A stretch of DNA of 64,000 nucleotides from JBBQLG01 sp964251665 (GCA_964251665.1 CAXUKO010000012.1:62001-126000), one strand, 5' to 3'; counted from the first letter of the stretch, positions 49,596 to 57,418 are shown. Numbers and translations: made by a program. Notes: generated by a model from the letters alone, not told the origin.

Positions 49596-49636
49596 TTAAC
49601 CGCAAAGGCGCGGAAGTAAGCGCAAAGGTCGTAAGG
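49596..49636 (+). repeat. Left inverted repeat bracketing the MjaI-type cassette
   Basis: TTAACCGCAAAGGCGC then a second GCGCAAAGGTCGTAAG-like half. The reverse complement of 51437-51478 reads TTAACCGTGAAGGCGCAAAG then GCGCAAAGGTCGCAAAG, so the two are imperfect inverted copies about 1.8 kb apart. Confidence 0.7.
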
Positions 49637-49656
49637 TGGTTGCGTATATTTGTCCA

Positions 49657-49803
49657 ATGCAGACGACTCACCAGCTTCTTTTTGGCCTCGCCCAAAATAT
49701 GACCGCCGTTGCCGACGCTTCGGTTGATTTAGTAGTTACCTCGCCCCCGTACCCAATGGTCGAGATGTGGGATGTAGCTGTTTATCTTGACCGCTTAAAC
49801 TGA
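49657..49803 (+). pseudogene. Remnant of a DNA methyltransferase (motif IV kept, body deleted)
   Basis: A 48-codon frame: MQTTHQLLFGLAQNMTAVAD, then SVDLVVTSPPYPMVEMWD, then VAVYLDRLN and a stop. TSPPY is motif IV of amino-methylating DNA methyltransferases, and the PMVEMWD context matches the group paired with MjaI-type enzymes as I recall it. Such enzymes need about 250-300 more residues, including the AdoMet site, and these are missing. The stop overlaps the next start as TGATG, like a normal coupled junction, so an internal deletion joining start to end is more likely than simple truncation. Confidence 0.75.
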
Positions 49804-50900
49804 TGGTTGAATCTTTAGTTCAATGGACGTTACTTAACAATGCGGCTGTATTAGCTAACGCCTTACAATTCGATTTCGCCAAAATTATTGGTCAGGAAAT
49901 TACTACAGATTTTGGAAGACTGGACTTTGTATTAGCCAACAATTTGGGCAAGCACTGGATTGTTGAACTAGAAACGGCAATTGATAGTAAAGCAAAACTT
50001 AATTATTGTCTCGACCAAACCTTAAATTATAAAAATGTCAGTTTCACAGATGATACTGACTATTGTATACTGTATGCGGCAGAGACTAACTCATTTTACG
50101 AGAAGCAACTGATCGCGTTCTGCCATCAGCACCAAATATTAAGTAGAAAATATTCTCTTGAAAATACCAAGAAGCTATACGGACAGACAGTTGAACGGTT
50201 GAGTTTAAATGTTGGGTTGGCACTTCCCAATCCAAAAAATTATACTATTTGCTATTTAAGGTGGCTAAATAAAATCATGAAGCCATTTCGTGAGGCCAAT
50301 AGCAGTAGGCTAAACAGCGAACAGCTCTTCGCCCCTTTTCAAAATGGAAAAAGCAGCACAACAAACTTCAAATGCTACGAACGTATAGCCCTTGACTTTG
50401 AATTATTTGAGCAATCGGAAAACTATTACACACTGACCCTAAACGGTAAAGCCTTCGTGGAAAATATGAGTCCCTATATTGACGTGACGCCAAATGTATC
50501 ATCCATAAATCTCACCAATGAACAAAAGCGTATTCTGCTACAAATTCTAACAAATGGTAACTGGAATAACTGTATCCATAAGGTAAATATCTATTGGTTT
50601 TTGCGATTTGTTGAAGTAACTCGGGGCTCATGGCTACCAAAGAAACATGAGTTTGATAGCGATAAGTTAGACATAGCCAACGGCTTATTTAGCGTATCTT
50701 ACGGAAAGCGAACTATGCACGAATTTTTAACGTGGTGCAGTAATTATTGCTTAGAACTTGGCTTGATTGAAAGAATAAAATCTACGAGTGATTATGACTC
50801 TGTCGTTCTGACTCCACTTGGAATAGAAATAAGCAATATATTCAGCATTGATTTAACACTAAAACGGAGCCGTATGAACTTAAACTTTAGATACCTGTGA
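49803..50900 (+). CDS. Unknown protein of the restriction cassette, possible PD-(D/E)XK nuclease
   Basis: 365 residues, clearly AT-richer than its neighbours, which suggests transfer. The N-terminal half has FAKIIGQEITTDFGRLDFVL then GKHWIVELETAIDSKAKLNYCLDQ, where D-x(n)-E-x-E looks like a nuclease-type core; the C-terminal end (CLELGLIERI, SVVLTPLGIEI) looks like a winged helix. Its stop overlaps the GTG of the MjaI-type gene (GTGA), so both are translated together. It could be a second nuclease, a specificity factor or a controller. I do not recognise the family. Confidence 0.7.
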   Translation: MVESLVQWTLLNNAAVLANALQFDFAKIIGQEITTDFGRLDFVLANNLGKHWIVELETAIDSKAKLNYCLDQTLNYKNVSFTDDTDYCILYAAETNSFYEKQLIAFCHQHQILSRKYSLENTKKLYGQTVERLSLNVGLALPNPKNYTICYLRWLNKIMKPFREANSSRLNSEQLFAPFQNGKSSTTNFKCYERIALDFELFEQSENYYTLTLNGKAFVENMSPYIDVTPNVSSINLTNEQKRILLQILTNGNWNNCIHKVNIYWFLRFVEVTRGSWLPKKHEFDSDKLDIANGLFSVSYGKRTMHEFLTWCSNYCLELGLIERIKSTSDYDSVVLTPLGIEISNIFSIDLTLKRSRMNLNFRYL

Positions 50901-51421
50901 AAAGTGATGATTTGAGAAGGCATTTAGCTAAAAACCCTGAAATTATTCAAGATTTGGGCGAACGGCTTTACTATAAAATCACTGAGTTTGTCATCCCAGA
51001 ATGGCAGGAAGCGTTTCGCCAACTCACCCGCGAAGACTGCATTGCCTACATCCATAACCTGACAATCAACCGCACCTTCGACGGATACATTCGCGAAAAA
51101 TCGGTCATCTATGATGGATTAGCAAAGATTTTTCCTGAGGTGCGGTTCGAGGAATCGCCCCCGGAATTAGACCACTCCGGCGACGTTGATTACCTTGGTT
51201 ACGTGGGCGAAAAAGCCTTCGGCATCCAGATAAAGCCAACCACAGCTAAAGGTAATTTCGGCAACTATTCGGTTTCGGAGCGGATGAAGGCCAGTTTCGC
51301 GGCTTTTCAGGATGATTTCAGCGGTAAGGTTTTCATTGTGTTTAGTCTGGACGGCGAGATCGGTAACCCCGAAATCATTCAGGAGATTACCGATGAGATC
51401 GCTCGTCTGTGTGCTGTCTGA
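50897..51421 (+). CDS. MjaI-family type II restriction endonuclease
   Basis: 174 residues from a GTG start at 50897. Matches the MjaI family (PF09568 style) as I remember it: WQEAFRQLTREDCIAYIHNLTINRTFDGYIREKSVIYDGL, ESPPELDHSGDVDYLGYVGEKAFGIQIKPTTAKGNFG, FAAFQDDFSGKVFIVFSLDG. The likely catalytic set is Asp in VDYLGYVG and Gln-Ile-Lys in GIQIKP; both are present, so the enzyme looks active. MjaI itself cuts CTAG; this enzyme's site is not known. Its methyltransferase partner upstream is deleted. Confidence 0.85.
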   Translation: MKSDDLRRHLAKNPEIIQDLGERLYYKITEFVIPEWQEAFRQLTREDCIAYIHNLTINRTFDGYIREKSVIYDGLAKIFPEVRFEESPPELDHSGDVDYLGYVGEKAFGIQIKPTTAKGNFGNYSVSERMKASFAAFQDDFSGKVFIVFSLDGEIGNPEIIQEITDEIARLCAV

Positions 51422-51436
51422 CGCCGGGAAATACTT

Positions 51437-51478
51437 CTTTGCGACCTTTGCGCGAACACTTTGCGCCTTCACGGTTAA
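51437..51478 (-). repeat. Right inverted repeat bracketing the MjaI-type cassette
   Basis: CTTTGCGACCTTTGCGCG then CTTTGCGCCTTCACGGTTAA, the inverted partner of 49596-49636. It lies 16 bp after the endonuclease stop and 8 bp before the transporter start. Confidence 0.7.
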
Positions 51479-51485
51479 AACAACA

Positions 51486-52385
51486 ATGACGTATCTCTTC
51501 CTTAGCATTATTCTTTCGGTAGCCCTGCTGCTCAATTTCCGGCTGTTTCCGCGCTATAACGTCAATACGTTTCAGGCTATCGTTTTTAACTATCCGGTCT
51601 GTTTTCTGACAGGTTACCTGCTCCTTCCTGCCGGTCAGTCATTCAGTATCGACTTTAGCCAAACCTGGACGTGGCTGGCCCTCGGGCTGGGCGTCGGGTT
51701 CATCATCACGTTCCTGCTGTCGGGTGTGTCCACGCAGCGGATGGGGCTCACGGCAACCTCGCTGGCCAATAACCTGTCGCTGGTGATTCCGGTTGGGTTT
51801 AGTTTGCTGGTATTTGGAAGCGCAGGTAAGGTCTTCGACGCGTTGAATTACCTGGGCTTAGTACTGGCTGTAGTAGCCGTTGGATTAAGTACCTACAAAG
51901 AAGAGCGCACAAAAATCAGCGGTTTTAGCTGGTACGCGGTATTGCCACTGGCCGTGTTTCTGTGCTACGGAGCTACCAATACCATGATCAACTACATGAA
52001 CCTCAACTTTATTCCATCGGCCGACAAAACGGTAGTGGTTACGCTGACGATGGTGGTTGGCGCTATTGCAGCCGGGCTAGCAATGCTGGCCGTTCGGTTG
52101 GTTCAGGGTAAAGAAACCATCGACCGACGAAGTCTGATTGGTGCTGTTACGTTGGGTATTCCCAATTTTCTGAGTTTTTACACCTTGTTACTGGCCTTAT
52201 CAGCTTTCAAAGGCAATGGTGCCTTTGTCTATCCACTTTATAACATCGGTGTCATTCTGCTGGCGGCCCTGACGGCTGCCCTGTTTTTTCGGGAGAAACT
52301 GTTGCCCGTTAACAAAGTTGGACTGGCACTGGCGGTGCTGGCCATTGGGTTGATCTCGTGGCAGGAGTTATCGGGGCTGCTTTAG
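51486..52385 (+). CDS. EamA/DMT-family membrane transporter
   Basis: 299 residues from MTYLFLSIILSVALLLNFRL (51486). About ten hydrophobic helices in two repeated halves, for example TWTWLALGLGVGFIITFLL, YLGLVLAVVAVGLSTY, VLPLAVFLCYGATNTMI and GVILLAALTAALFFREKLLPVNKVGLALAVLAIGL, the last being the usual EamA end. A metabolite exporter or permease of unknown substrate. The longer frame upstream lies in the endonuclease gene and is not used. Confidence 0.88.
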   Translation: MTYLFLSIILSVALLLNFRLFPRYNVNTFQAIVFNYPVCFLTGYLLLPAGQSFSIDFSQTWTWLALGLGVGFIITFLLSGVSTQRMGLTATSLANNLSLVIPVGFSLLVFGSAGKVFDALNYLGLVLAVVAVGLSTYKEERTKISGFSWYAVLPLAVFLCYGATNTMINYMNLNFIPSADKTVVVTLTMVVGAIAAGLAMLAVRLVQGKETIDRRSLIGAVTLGIPNFLSFYTLLLALSAFKGNGAFVYPLYNIGVILLAALTAALFFREKLLPVNKVGLALAVLAIGLISWQELSGLL

Positions 52386-52401
52386 GTACCAATGATCGGC
52401 T

Positions 52402-52932
52402 TCATTCGTCGGTGTTCTTCTTTTTAAAATACCGGATCATCTCACCGTAGCCGAGGCCCATCAGGCAGCCGTTCACGGCCATAGCGATTCGTTTGGTCTT
52501 TGTTTCGGTTGTTTTCGCGTCTTCAATCCAGTTACTGAAATACGTTTGATGGCCTTTGGACAGCGTCTGGAAAAACGCCAGCGCTTTCGGCTCATCATCC
52601 AGACAGGCCAACAGATCGGCAGATTGCGGCATGGGCGAATCATCAACCTCAATGGACACCTGCACGATGGCACCTTCCTCTTTGCGAATTCCCCGGCGCA
52701 TGGTAGCATTGATGGCTATGATAAACTGGCTATCCGCGTTATCGGAAAGTCCCATTGGCACCAGAGCGACACGCTCAATAGTGTAGGTATCAAGCGTTCC
52801 CTTCACCCGATACGACGTTTTCTGACCGGGCTTGAGCGCTTCGGTTATCGACAGTGGAATCTCAATGTAGGTCCAGCCAGTCTTTTCGCCTTTCCGGCCA
52901 AATTTCAGCAGTGTTGTGGTGAAGGTGAGCAT
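52402..52932 (-). CDS. DUF1905/YdeI-like protein
   Basis: 176 residues. The N-terminal part (about 1-95) is a DUF1905 beta-barrel: GWTYIEIPLSITEALKPGQKTSYRVKGTLDTYTIERVALVPMGLSDNADSQFIIAINATMRRGI. The C-terminal part is the YdeI/OmpD-associated helix: LDDEPKALAFFQTLSKGHQTYFSNWIEDAKTTETKTKRI. Common in Bacteroidota as a single gene; role unclear. Convergent with the transporter, 16 bp apart. Confidence 0.9.
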   Translation of the reverse strand: MLTFTTTLLKFGRKGEKTGWTYIEIPLSITEALKPGQKTSYRVKGTLDTYTIERVALVPMGLSDNADSQFIIAINATMRRGIRKEEGAIVQVSIEVDDSPMPQSADLLACLDDEPKALAFFQTLSKGHQTYFSNWIEDAKTTETKTKRIAMAVNGCLMGLGYGEMIRYFKKKNTDE

Positions 52933-52974
52933 AGTACAGGCTGACGGTCAGATGAAGATTAAGTCGGTTGAAAA

Positions 52975-53039
52975 GCGTTATTGATTGCTGAGTTGAGCCG
53001 TACCTCCAAGGTACGGCTCAACTCAGCAATCAATAACGC
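52975..53039. terminator. 31-bp perfect inverted repeat overlapping the WYL gene stop
   Basis: Arms 52975-53005 and 53009-53039 are exact reverse complements with a three-base loop, and the right arm includes the last codons of the WYL gene. Placed to end the minus-strand WYL transcript. Confidence 0.75.
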
Positions 53040-54061
53040 GCCAGCGTCGCCCGCAGCGATTCGGCCAGTTCGTTTACCAGACTCTGGGGTTGCAGCACCT
53101 TCAGATGTTCGCCATAACTCCGCAAGTGCATCAGTAGATCGCGGTTGGGCGCTAATCGCAGCCGCACGACGCACTCCGTGTCGGTATCGCTCACAATTTC
53201 CTGCGTCTGATGAATGGGCTTGGCTTTTACGTACCGGCCGAAGAGGGGCGAAAACGACAGGATGATTTCCTCGACCGGGCCGCTACTGTCCGTAATGCCA
53301 TAAATGTGCTCGAAGAGTTCGCTCACGCTCGTCAGCACCGCCGGGGGTACCTGGCAGGATTCATCCGAAATCGTCAGATCACTCATGCGGTCGAGGGCGA
53401 AGGTGCGTTCCTTACCCGTTCCTTCATCGTAGCCAATCACATACCAGCTATCGCCCACCTCCCGCAGTAAAATCGGATGCAGGGCGCGCAGTTTGGGCAT
53501 TTCAGTGAGTTGTGTGACCTCCGACAGTTCATGTTTTCTGTAACGGAAAAGCACCTGCCGGTTCTGGTTCACGGCCCGGATCAGCACCGGCACGTACTGC
53601 CGGTTACCACCCATGACCCGTTCTTCCACGTACACCACCCGGCGGGTTGGGGCAGTACCGGTGGTTTCGTCGCGCTTCACCTCCCGGATAATATCCAGAC
53701 TCTGCCGAACCCGTTGCAGGGCGTTATCCAGCTCATTGGCTACGGATGCGCCCTGTGTGGCGGCCAGAACTTCACGCGCCTGTTCCAGAGCCTCCATATC
53801 GTCGGGCGTCAGCATCAGTTTCAGCAGCCGGAACTGCGGATTGGTGTAGTAGTAGCCATTGCGCCGTTTGTCGTAGGCGATGGGCGCGTCATGGTCCTCG
53901 CGCAGTCGCTGAATATCTTTTTCGAGCGACGACAGCGACCGGATGCCGCACTTATCCTGACAGAGTTCAAACAGTTTCTGCTTGGAATACTGACGCGGAT
54001 AGCGGCTGATGATCTCGTCGATCAGGCGGTAACGCTGGAAGGCAGATCGAGTGATGGGCAT
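53030..54061 (-). CDS. WYL-domain transcriptional regulator
   Basis: 343 residues. An N-terminal winged helix (about 8-65: RYRLIDEIISRYPRQYSKQKLFELCQDKCGIRSLSSLEKDIQRLRED) and a WYL domain (about 150-260) with LRALHPILLREVGDSWYVIGYDEGTGKERTFALDRMSDL, then a C-terminal WCX-type extension with LRSYGEHLKVLQP. WYL proteins sense ligands, often nucleic acid fragments, and control stress or defence genes. Here it stands alone, so its target is unknown. Confidence 0.92.
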   Translation of the reverse strand: MPITRSAFQRYRLIDEIISRYPRQYSKQKLFELCQDKCGIRSLSSLEKDIQRLREDHDAPIAYDKRRNGYYYTNPQFRLLKLMLTPDDMEALEQAREVLAATQGASVANELDNALQRVRQSLDIIREVKRDETTGTAPTRRVVYVEERVMGGNRQYVPVLIRAVNQNRQVLFRYRKHELSEVTQLTEMPKLRALHPILLREVGDSWYVIGYDEGTGKERTFALDRMSDLTISDESCQVPPAVLTSVSELFEHIYGITDSSGPVEEIILSFSPLFGRYVKAKPIHQTQEIVSDTDTECVVRLRLAPNRDLLMHLRSYGEHLKVLQPQSLVNELAESLRATLARY

Positions 54062-54079
54062 GGTTATAAGGCTTCACCT

Positions 54080-54163
54080 CACCCCCAACCCCTCTCCTGT
54101 TTAGGAGAGGGGAGCAGGCTCGGTATCTCTCCCCTCTCCTAAACAGGAGAGGGGCCGGGGGTG
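54080..54163. repeat. CCCCTCTCCT-type inverted repeat upstream of the WYL gene
   Basis: 35-base arms (54080-54114 and 54129-54163) with two adjacent mismatches. Each arm also contains its own small palindrome CCCCTCTCCTGTTTAGGAGA. This kind of repeat is frequent between genes in Bacteroidota. It fills part of the 234-bp gap between the WYL start and the next gene; an AT-rich promoter-like tract follows near 54200-54240. Confidence 0.8.
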
Positions 54164-54295
54164 GTCCGACATTTCGGTGAGGTAAACCGGCATGACAAAC
54201 ATCACAAAAATATTTTTCGTAAAAAAGTAGGGCGTAAAAAGATTACGTTCATCCCGGTAGAACTTTGTTCTGTAGATTTTTAAACAACCATCGAA

Positions 54296-54790
54296 ATGAA
54301 CACACAGCAAGCACTCCGTCCCCAGGCCGATTTTGGACGATTGGCCGTTATCAGCCGTCAGCCCGAACCCGCCATTACCGGATTGCTCCGCTGGCAGGAG
54401 CCGCTGGCTACCCGCCTTCGTCACCGCCACAATTTACCGGGTCGGGTAGCGAACCGGTTGCTGAACGTCGAACTCGGGTTGTTTCTGCTGGCCGATCTCC
54501 TGCCGATGGCCCCCGCTGAAGCCCTGCCAAACCTGTTGGCAGGTCAGGGTTGGGTGTACCGCGAACGGTCGGTGTGGACACCCCGCCAATACCGCAACCT
54601 GAGTCAGGCGCGTCGGCTGCTGGCTCCCTACCATGACCGGACCGTCTGGCTAAACGCCCTGGCTAAGTATATAACCCTGCCCTCGAACGTCCGGGCCTTT
54701 GCTCCGAACGGTCAGCACCCCTCCGAGCCAAGTCTGCGCCGGTATGATCTGCGCGAACGCCAGAGCCTGTTTCAGCGGGCACTGCTGTAG
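54296..54790 (+). CDS. Hypothetical protein, first of a paralog pair
   Basis: 164 residues, MNTQQALRPQADFGRLAVIS. Basic overall, soluble by sequence. The central block LLNVELGLFLLADLLPMAPAEALPNLLAGQGWVYRERSVWTPRQYRNLSQARRLLAPYHDRTVWLNALAKY is repeated in the next gene. The hydrophobic stretch LGLFLLADLL is too short for a clear membrane helix. No family recognised. Confidence 0.75.
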   Translation: MNTQQALRPQADFGRLAVISRQPEPAITGLLRWQEPLATRLRHRHNLPGRVANRLLNVELGLFLLADLLPMAPAEALPNLLAGQGWVYRERSVWTPRQYRNLSQARRLLAPYHDRTVWLNALAKYITLPSNVRAFAPNGQHPSEPSLRRYDLRERQSLFQRALL

Positions 54791-54836
54791 ACTACTAAAT
54801 TCCCCTACTCCGAACTACCTCAAACAACAACTTCCC

Positions 54837-55286
54837 ATGAACACATCCTATCGCCCTCAATCCCGGTTAATGTACCAAATGGCTGTGCCAGCGCTCGATG
54901 GTGCTGCTTTATCAATCGCCAGTCGCAAGTCCACGTCCTTATCCGCCCGGCAATTACTTGATATTGAACTGGGTCTGTTCCTGCTCTCGCAACTGTTGCC
55001 AACGGCTCCGCCCGATGCATTACCCGATCTGCTGATCGACGACTCGGCCATGTTCAGCGAACGCTCTACCTGGACGGCGCGGCAGCACCGATACCTGAAC
55101 CGGGCGCGGCTGTTGCTGGGTCACTTTCGGGAGCGTAGCCAATGGCTCTGCCAGATCGAGCGCTACGCCAATGGGTCGGCTTTTCGGCAGGCGTATGCAA
55201 TTAGTGCCGACCGCCGTTGTTTTGGTGAAAAATCAATCGGCTTTTTTCGTAATCGGGCCGTGGTACTGCGGCAGATGCTGGGGTAA
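54837..55286 (+). CDS. Hypothetical protein, second of a paralog pair
   Basis: 149 residues from MNTSYRPQSRLMYQMAVPAL (54837). Shares with its neighbour the block LLDIELGLFLLSQLLPTAPPDALPDLLIDDSAMFSERSTWTARQHRYLNRARLLLGHFRERSQWLCQIERY. The ends differ. Spacing of 46 bp suggests one transcript. The 132-bp gap that follows shows no gene I can support. Function unknown. Confidence 0.75.
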   Translation: MNTSYRPQSRLMYQMAVPALDGAALSIASRKSTSLSARQLLDIELGLFLLSQLLPTAPPDALPDLLIDDSAMFSERSTWTARQHRYLNRARLLLGHFRERSQWLCQIERYANGSAFRQAYAISADRRCFGEKSIGFFRNRAVVLRQMLG

Positions 55287-55418
55287 GGCATTCTTTTGAA
55301 CAGTCTTTTAGATAGTATCATATTGGCCATCCAGCGCGAACAGTTACAGTTGTTTCCGGGCGCACTGGCCTAAGTAAAACCAGCAAATCTGCTTAAATGA
55401 CAAATAGCCCTTTTCATT

Positions 55419-55769
55419 ATGAGATTTCTATCACTCGAGCCTTTTGTTCCTTCCGGCCCTGATTTCGACGGTTCCAAACGGCTGTTTCAGGCACTAGGCT
55501 TTACCATCAACTGGGATGCCGGTGACTACATCGGCTTTAAACGGGATGGGTGTCAATTCATCTTACAGCAGTATGACAATACCACCTTTGCCGAAAACTT
55601 CATGCTCAATGTGCGCATCAGCAACGCCGAAGAATTCTATCAGGACGTGCTGGCGAAACAACTCCCGCAGGCGTTTGGTATCCGGGTTAGCCAACCCACC
55701 AATCAACCCTACGGCCGCGAGGTGAATCTTATCGATCTGGCCGGTGTTTGCTGGCACTTTGTTGAATAA
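55419..55769 (+). CDS. VOC/glyoxalase-like small protein
   Basis: 116 residues, MRFLSLEPFVPSGPDFDGSKRLFQALGFTINWDAGDYIGFKRDGCQFILQQYDN, FMLNVRISNAEEFYQDVL, then NLIDLAGVCWHFVE. A single VOC module of the bleomycin-resistance or glyoxalase type; the usual metal Glu is conserved only at the end (HFVE), so it may be binding-only. Single gene, role unknown. Confidence 0.82.
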   Translation: MRFLSLEPFVPSGPDFDGSKRLFQALGFTINWDAGDYIGFKRDGCQFILQQYDNTTFAENFMLNVRISNAEEFYQDVLAKQLPQAFGIRVSQPTNQPYGREVNLIDLAGVCWHFVE

Positions 55770-55794
55770 TTGAGCAGGAAAAATGGTGATATAA

Positions 55795-56535
55795 ATGGGG
55801 CAAAAACGGACGTTTTTTCGTATCTTAAAGGGTATTAAACGCGCTGTAATGTACTATTTTTCCGACGACGAAGACGACCAGCCCGAAAGCATCGAAGACC
55901 GCCTGTGGCACATCAAATCCTGCCTGTCCACGACCATTGATCTCAGCCTGCTCGACCTAACAACCTTCCCGGACGAGGTGTTCGATTATCCGCAGGTAAC
56001 GGTGTTGCGTATCGGCACGGTACCATCACTCCCAAACGATCTGGTTCAGCGCATGACCGATAATTTGCTGAAACAGTCGGCTACCGACGAAAACTCTGCC
56101 GATGCCGTGCGGGACTTAACCGACCAATTAGCGGTCATCCAGGATATGGCCGAATTCAAAACCATCGGTCGTCTGCCCGACCGCATTAGCGAGTTGACTA
56201 ACCTTGTTGAGTTAGACCTCCAAGGTCAACAACTCACTGAGTTACCCGAATCCCTCTGTTACCTGCCCAACCTGAAACGACTGTATCTGCCGGATAATCA
56301 GCTCACAACCTTGCCTGCTCACTTCAGCCGACTACGCTCCCTGGTTTGCCTGGAAGTACGCGATAATCCCATTCAGCGCTGGCCAGCCGGTTTTTGGCAG
56401 ATGCCCTTCATCGAAAAATACAGAAACCGGTTACTGGAAGCCGACGCCCGCGAGTACGAACTGTACATGCAGAAAGACTATAAAGCCGCCTATGAAGTTC
56501 GTAAAGAAGCGTTGCGGTGGGGGCTACATTTGTAA
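55795..56535 (+). CDS. Leucine-rich-repeat protein
   Basis: 246 residues; a later start at 55849 (MYYFSDDEDDQPES) is equally possible. The N-terminal part has a DLSLLDLTTFPDEVFDYPQV repeat; residues about 135-205 carry bacterial LRRs (LPDRISELTNLVELDLQGQQLTELPESLCYLPNLKRLYLPDNQLTTLPAHFSRLRSLVCLEVRDNPIQRWPAGF). The C-terminus is charged and helical (EADAREYELYMQKDYKAAYEVRKEAL). Likely a protein-interaction scaffold in the cytoplasm. Confidence 0.88.
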   Translation: MGQKRTFFRILKGIKRAVMYYFSDDEDDQPESIEDRLWHIKSCLSTTIDLSLLDLTTFPDEVFDYPQVTVLRIGTVPSLPNDLVQRMTDNLLKQSATDENSADAVRDLTDQLAVIQDMAEFKTIGRLPDRISELTNLVELDLQGQQLTELPESLCYLPNLKRLYLPDNQLTTLPAHFSRLRSLVCLEVRDNPIQRWPAGFWQMPFIEKYRNRLLEADAREYELYMQKDYKAAYEVRKEALRWGLHL

Positions 56536-56644
56536 TTCATCAGGCGGGCAGACCAAACAGGTTATGTCTTTATTGGCCTGTAAATCACAAACTCATCCTA
56601 TAGGCTGGGTCAATAGCTCAACAGAAAATTTATTAACTTTGGGT

Positions 56645-56872
56645 ATGAGCGACTATCAGCAGTACATCAGTCTGAATCCCGGCATTCGATTTGGTAAACC
56701 ATGCATTATCGGCACCCGCATTACCGTGCAGGACATTTTGGGGTGGCTGGCCTCTGGCATGACCACCGACGAAATTGTAGAGGATTTCCCGGAACTGACG
56801 CTCAATTACATACGGGCAGCACTGGCTTTCGCGGCTCACAGTGAACGTCGTACTCGCCTGGTTGTCGCCTGA
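56645..56872 (+). CDS. DUF433 antitoxin-like protein
   Basis: 75 residues from MSDYQQYISLNPGIRFGKPC (56645). The family signature is intact: GIRFGKPCIIGTRITVQDILGWLASGMTTDEIVEDFPELTLNYIRAALAFAA. DUF433 proteins are small DNA-binding antitoxins, usually followed by a DUF5615 PIN-like toxin, as here. The stop overlaps the start of the partner (TGATG). TAACTTTG at 56634-56641 fits the -7 box but would place the transcript start at the ATG, so the message may be leaderless or the true promoter lies upstream. Confidence 0.9.
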   Translation: MSDYQQYISLNPGIRFGKPCIIGTRITVQDILGWLASGMTTDEIVEDFPELTLNYIRAALAFAAHSERRTRLVVA

Positions 56873-57073
56873 TGAACATTCTGCTTGATGCTAATTTATC
56901 ATACCCACGACTATTATCATCTTGCCAATACGTACGGCTTCCCACCTAAAATAGTACTGTTACGCATGGGCAATCAGTCATCGGCCAGCGTCGTGGAAAT
57001 ACTACAAAAACACGTCGATGACATTCAAAAATTAGATGAGTCCGACGAATACGGTTTATTGGAGTTGTATTAG
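56872..57073 (+). pseudogene. Broken DUF5615 PIN-like toxin
   Basis: Begins MNILLDANLS, the normal opening of the family with its first acidic residue, then leaves frame as YPRLLSSCQYV and stops. A second frame (56885-57073) gives the family C-terminus: HDYYHLANTYGFPPKIVLLRMGNQSSASVVEILQKHVDDIQKLDESDEYGLLELY. About 40 central residues of a normal 110-115 are gone and the frame has shifted, so the nuclease should be dead while its antitoxin remains whole. Confidence 0.8.
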
Positions 57074-57096
57074 TATTCGCCAATAACGCGTTTCGT

Positions 57097-57360
57097 ATGC
57101 TCACCAAAATGCTGCTCCTTCAGCTCGCTAACTCAACCAGTTACAACCGGGGCGAAGACTATTTCTACAATCACCACGTTCGGCACGTAACCCGATCAGA
57201 GAATACCTTCACGGGCCAAGTTGAAGGTTCAGACCGATACGACGTTTCGCTGACGCTAACCGAATCCGGTGCCAATTTTACCTGTACGTGTCCGTACGAT
57301 TTCGACGGCATCTGCAAACATAGTGTGGCCCTCGGGCTGGCCGTGATCGGCCGGCTGTAG
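57097..57360 (+). CDS. Short SWIM zinc-finger protein
   Basis: 87 residues. SWIM motif CxCx(n)CxH in FTCTCPYDFDGICKHSVALGL, preceded by YNRGEDYFYNHHVRHVTRSENTFTGQVEGSDRYDVSL. Normally this domain begins longer proteins, such as SNF2-type helicases, so this may be a fragment, although it has its own start and stop. Binds zinc, probably nucleic acid or protein. Confidence 0.75.
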   Translation: MLTKMLLLQLANSTSYNRGEDYFYNHHVRHVTRSENTFTGQVEGSDRYDVSLTLTESGANFTCTCPYDFDGICKHSVALGLAVIGRL

Positions 57361-57418
57361 TTCGTGACATAGTCCGGATCTTTGTAGTTGCCCCCCTAAT
57401 TGATGACCCACAAAGTGG

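Noticed and set aside
55290..55373. Short open stretch reading LLDSIILAIQREQLQLFPGALA
   Set aside because: It looks protein-like but has no ATG and no upstream body; too little to call a gene or a remnant.
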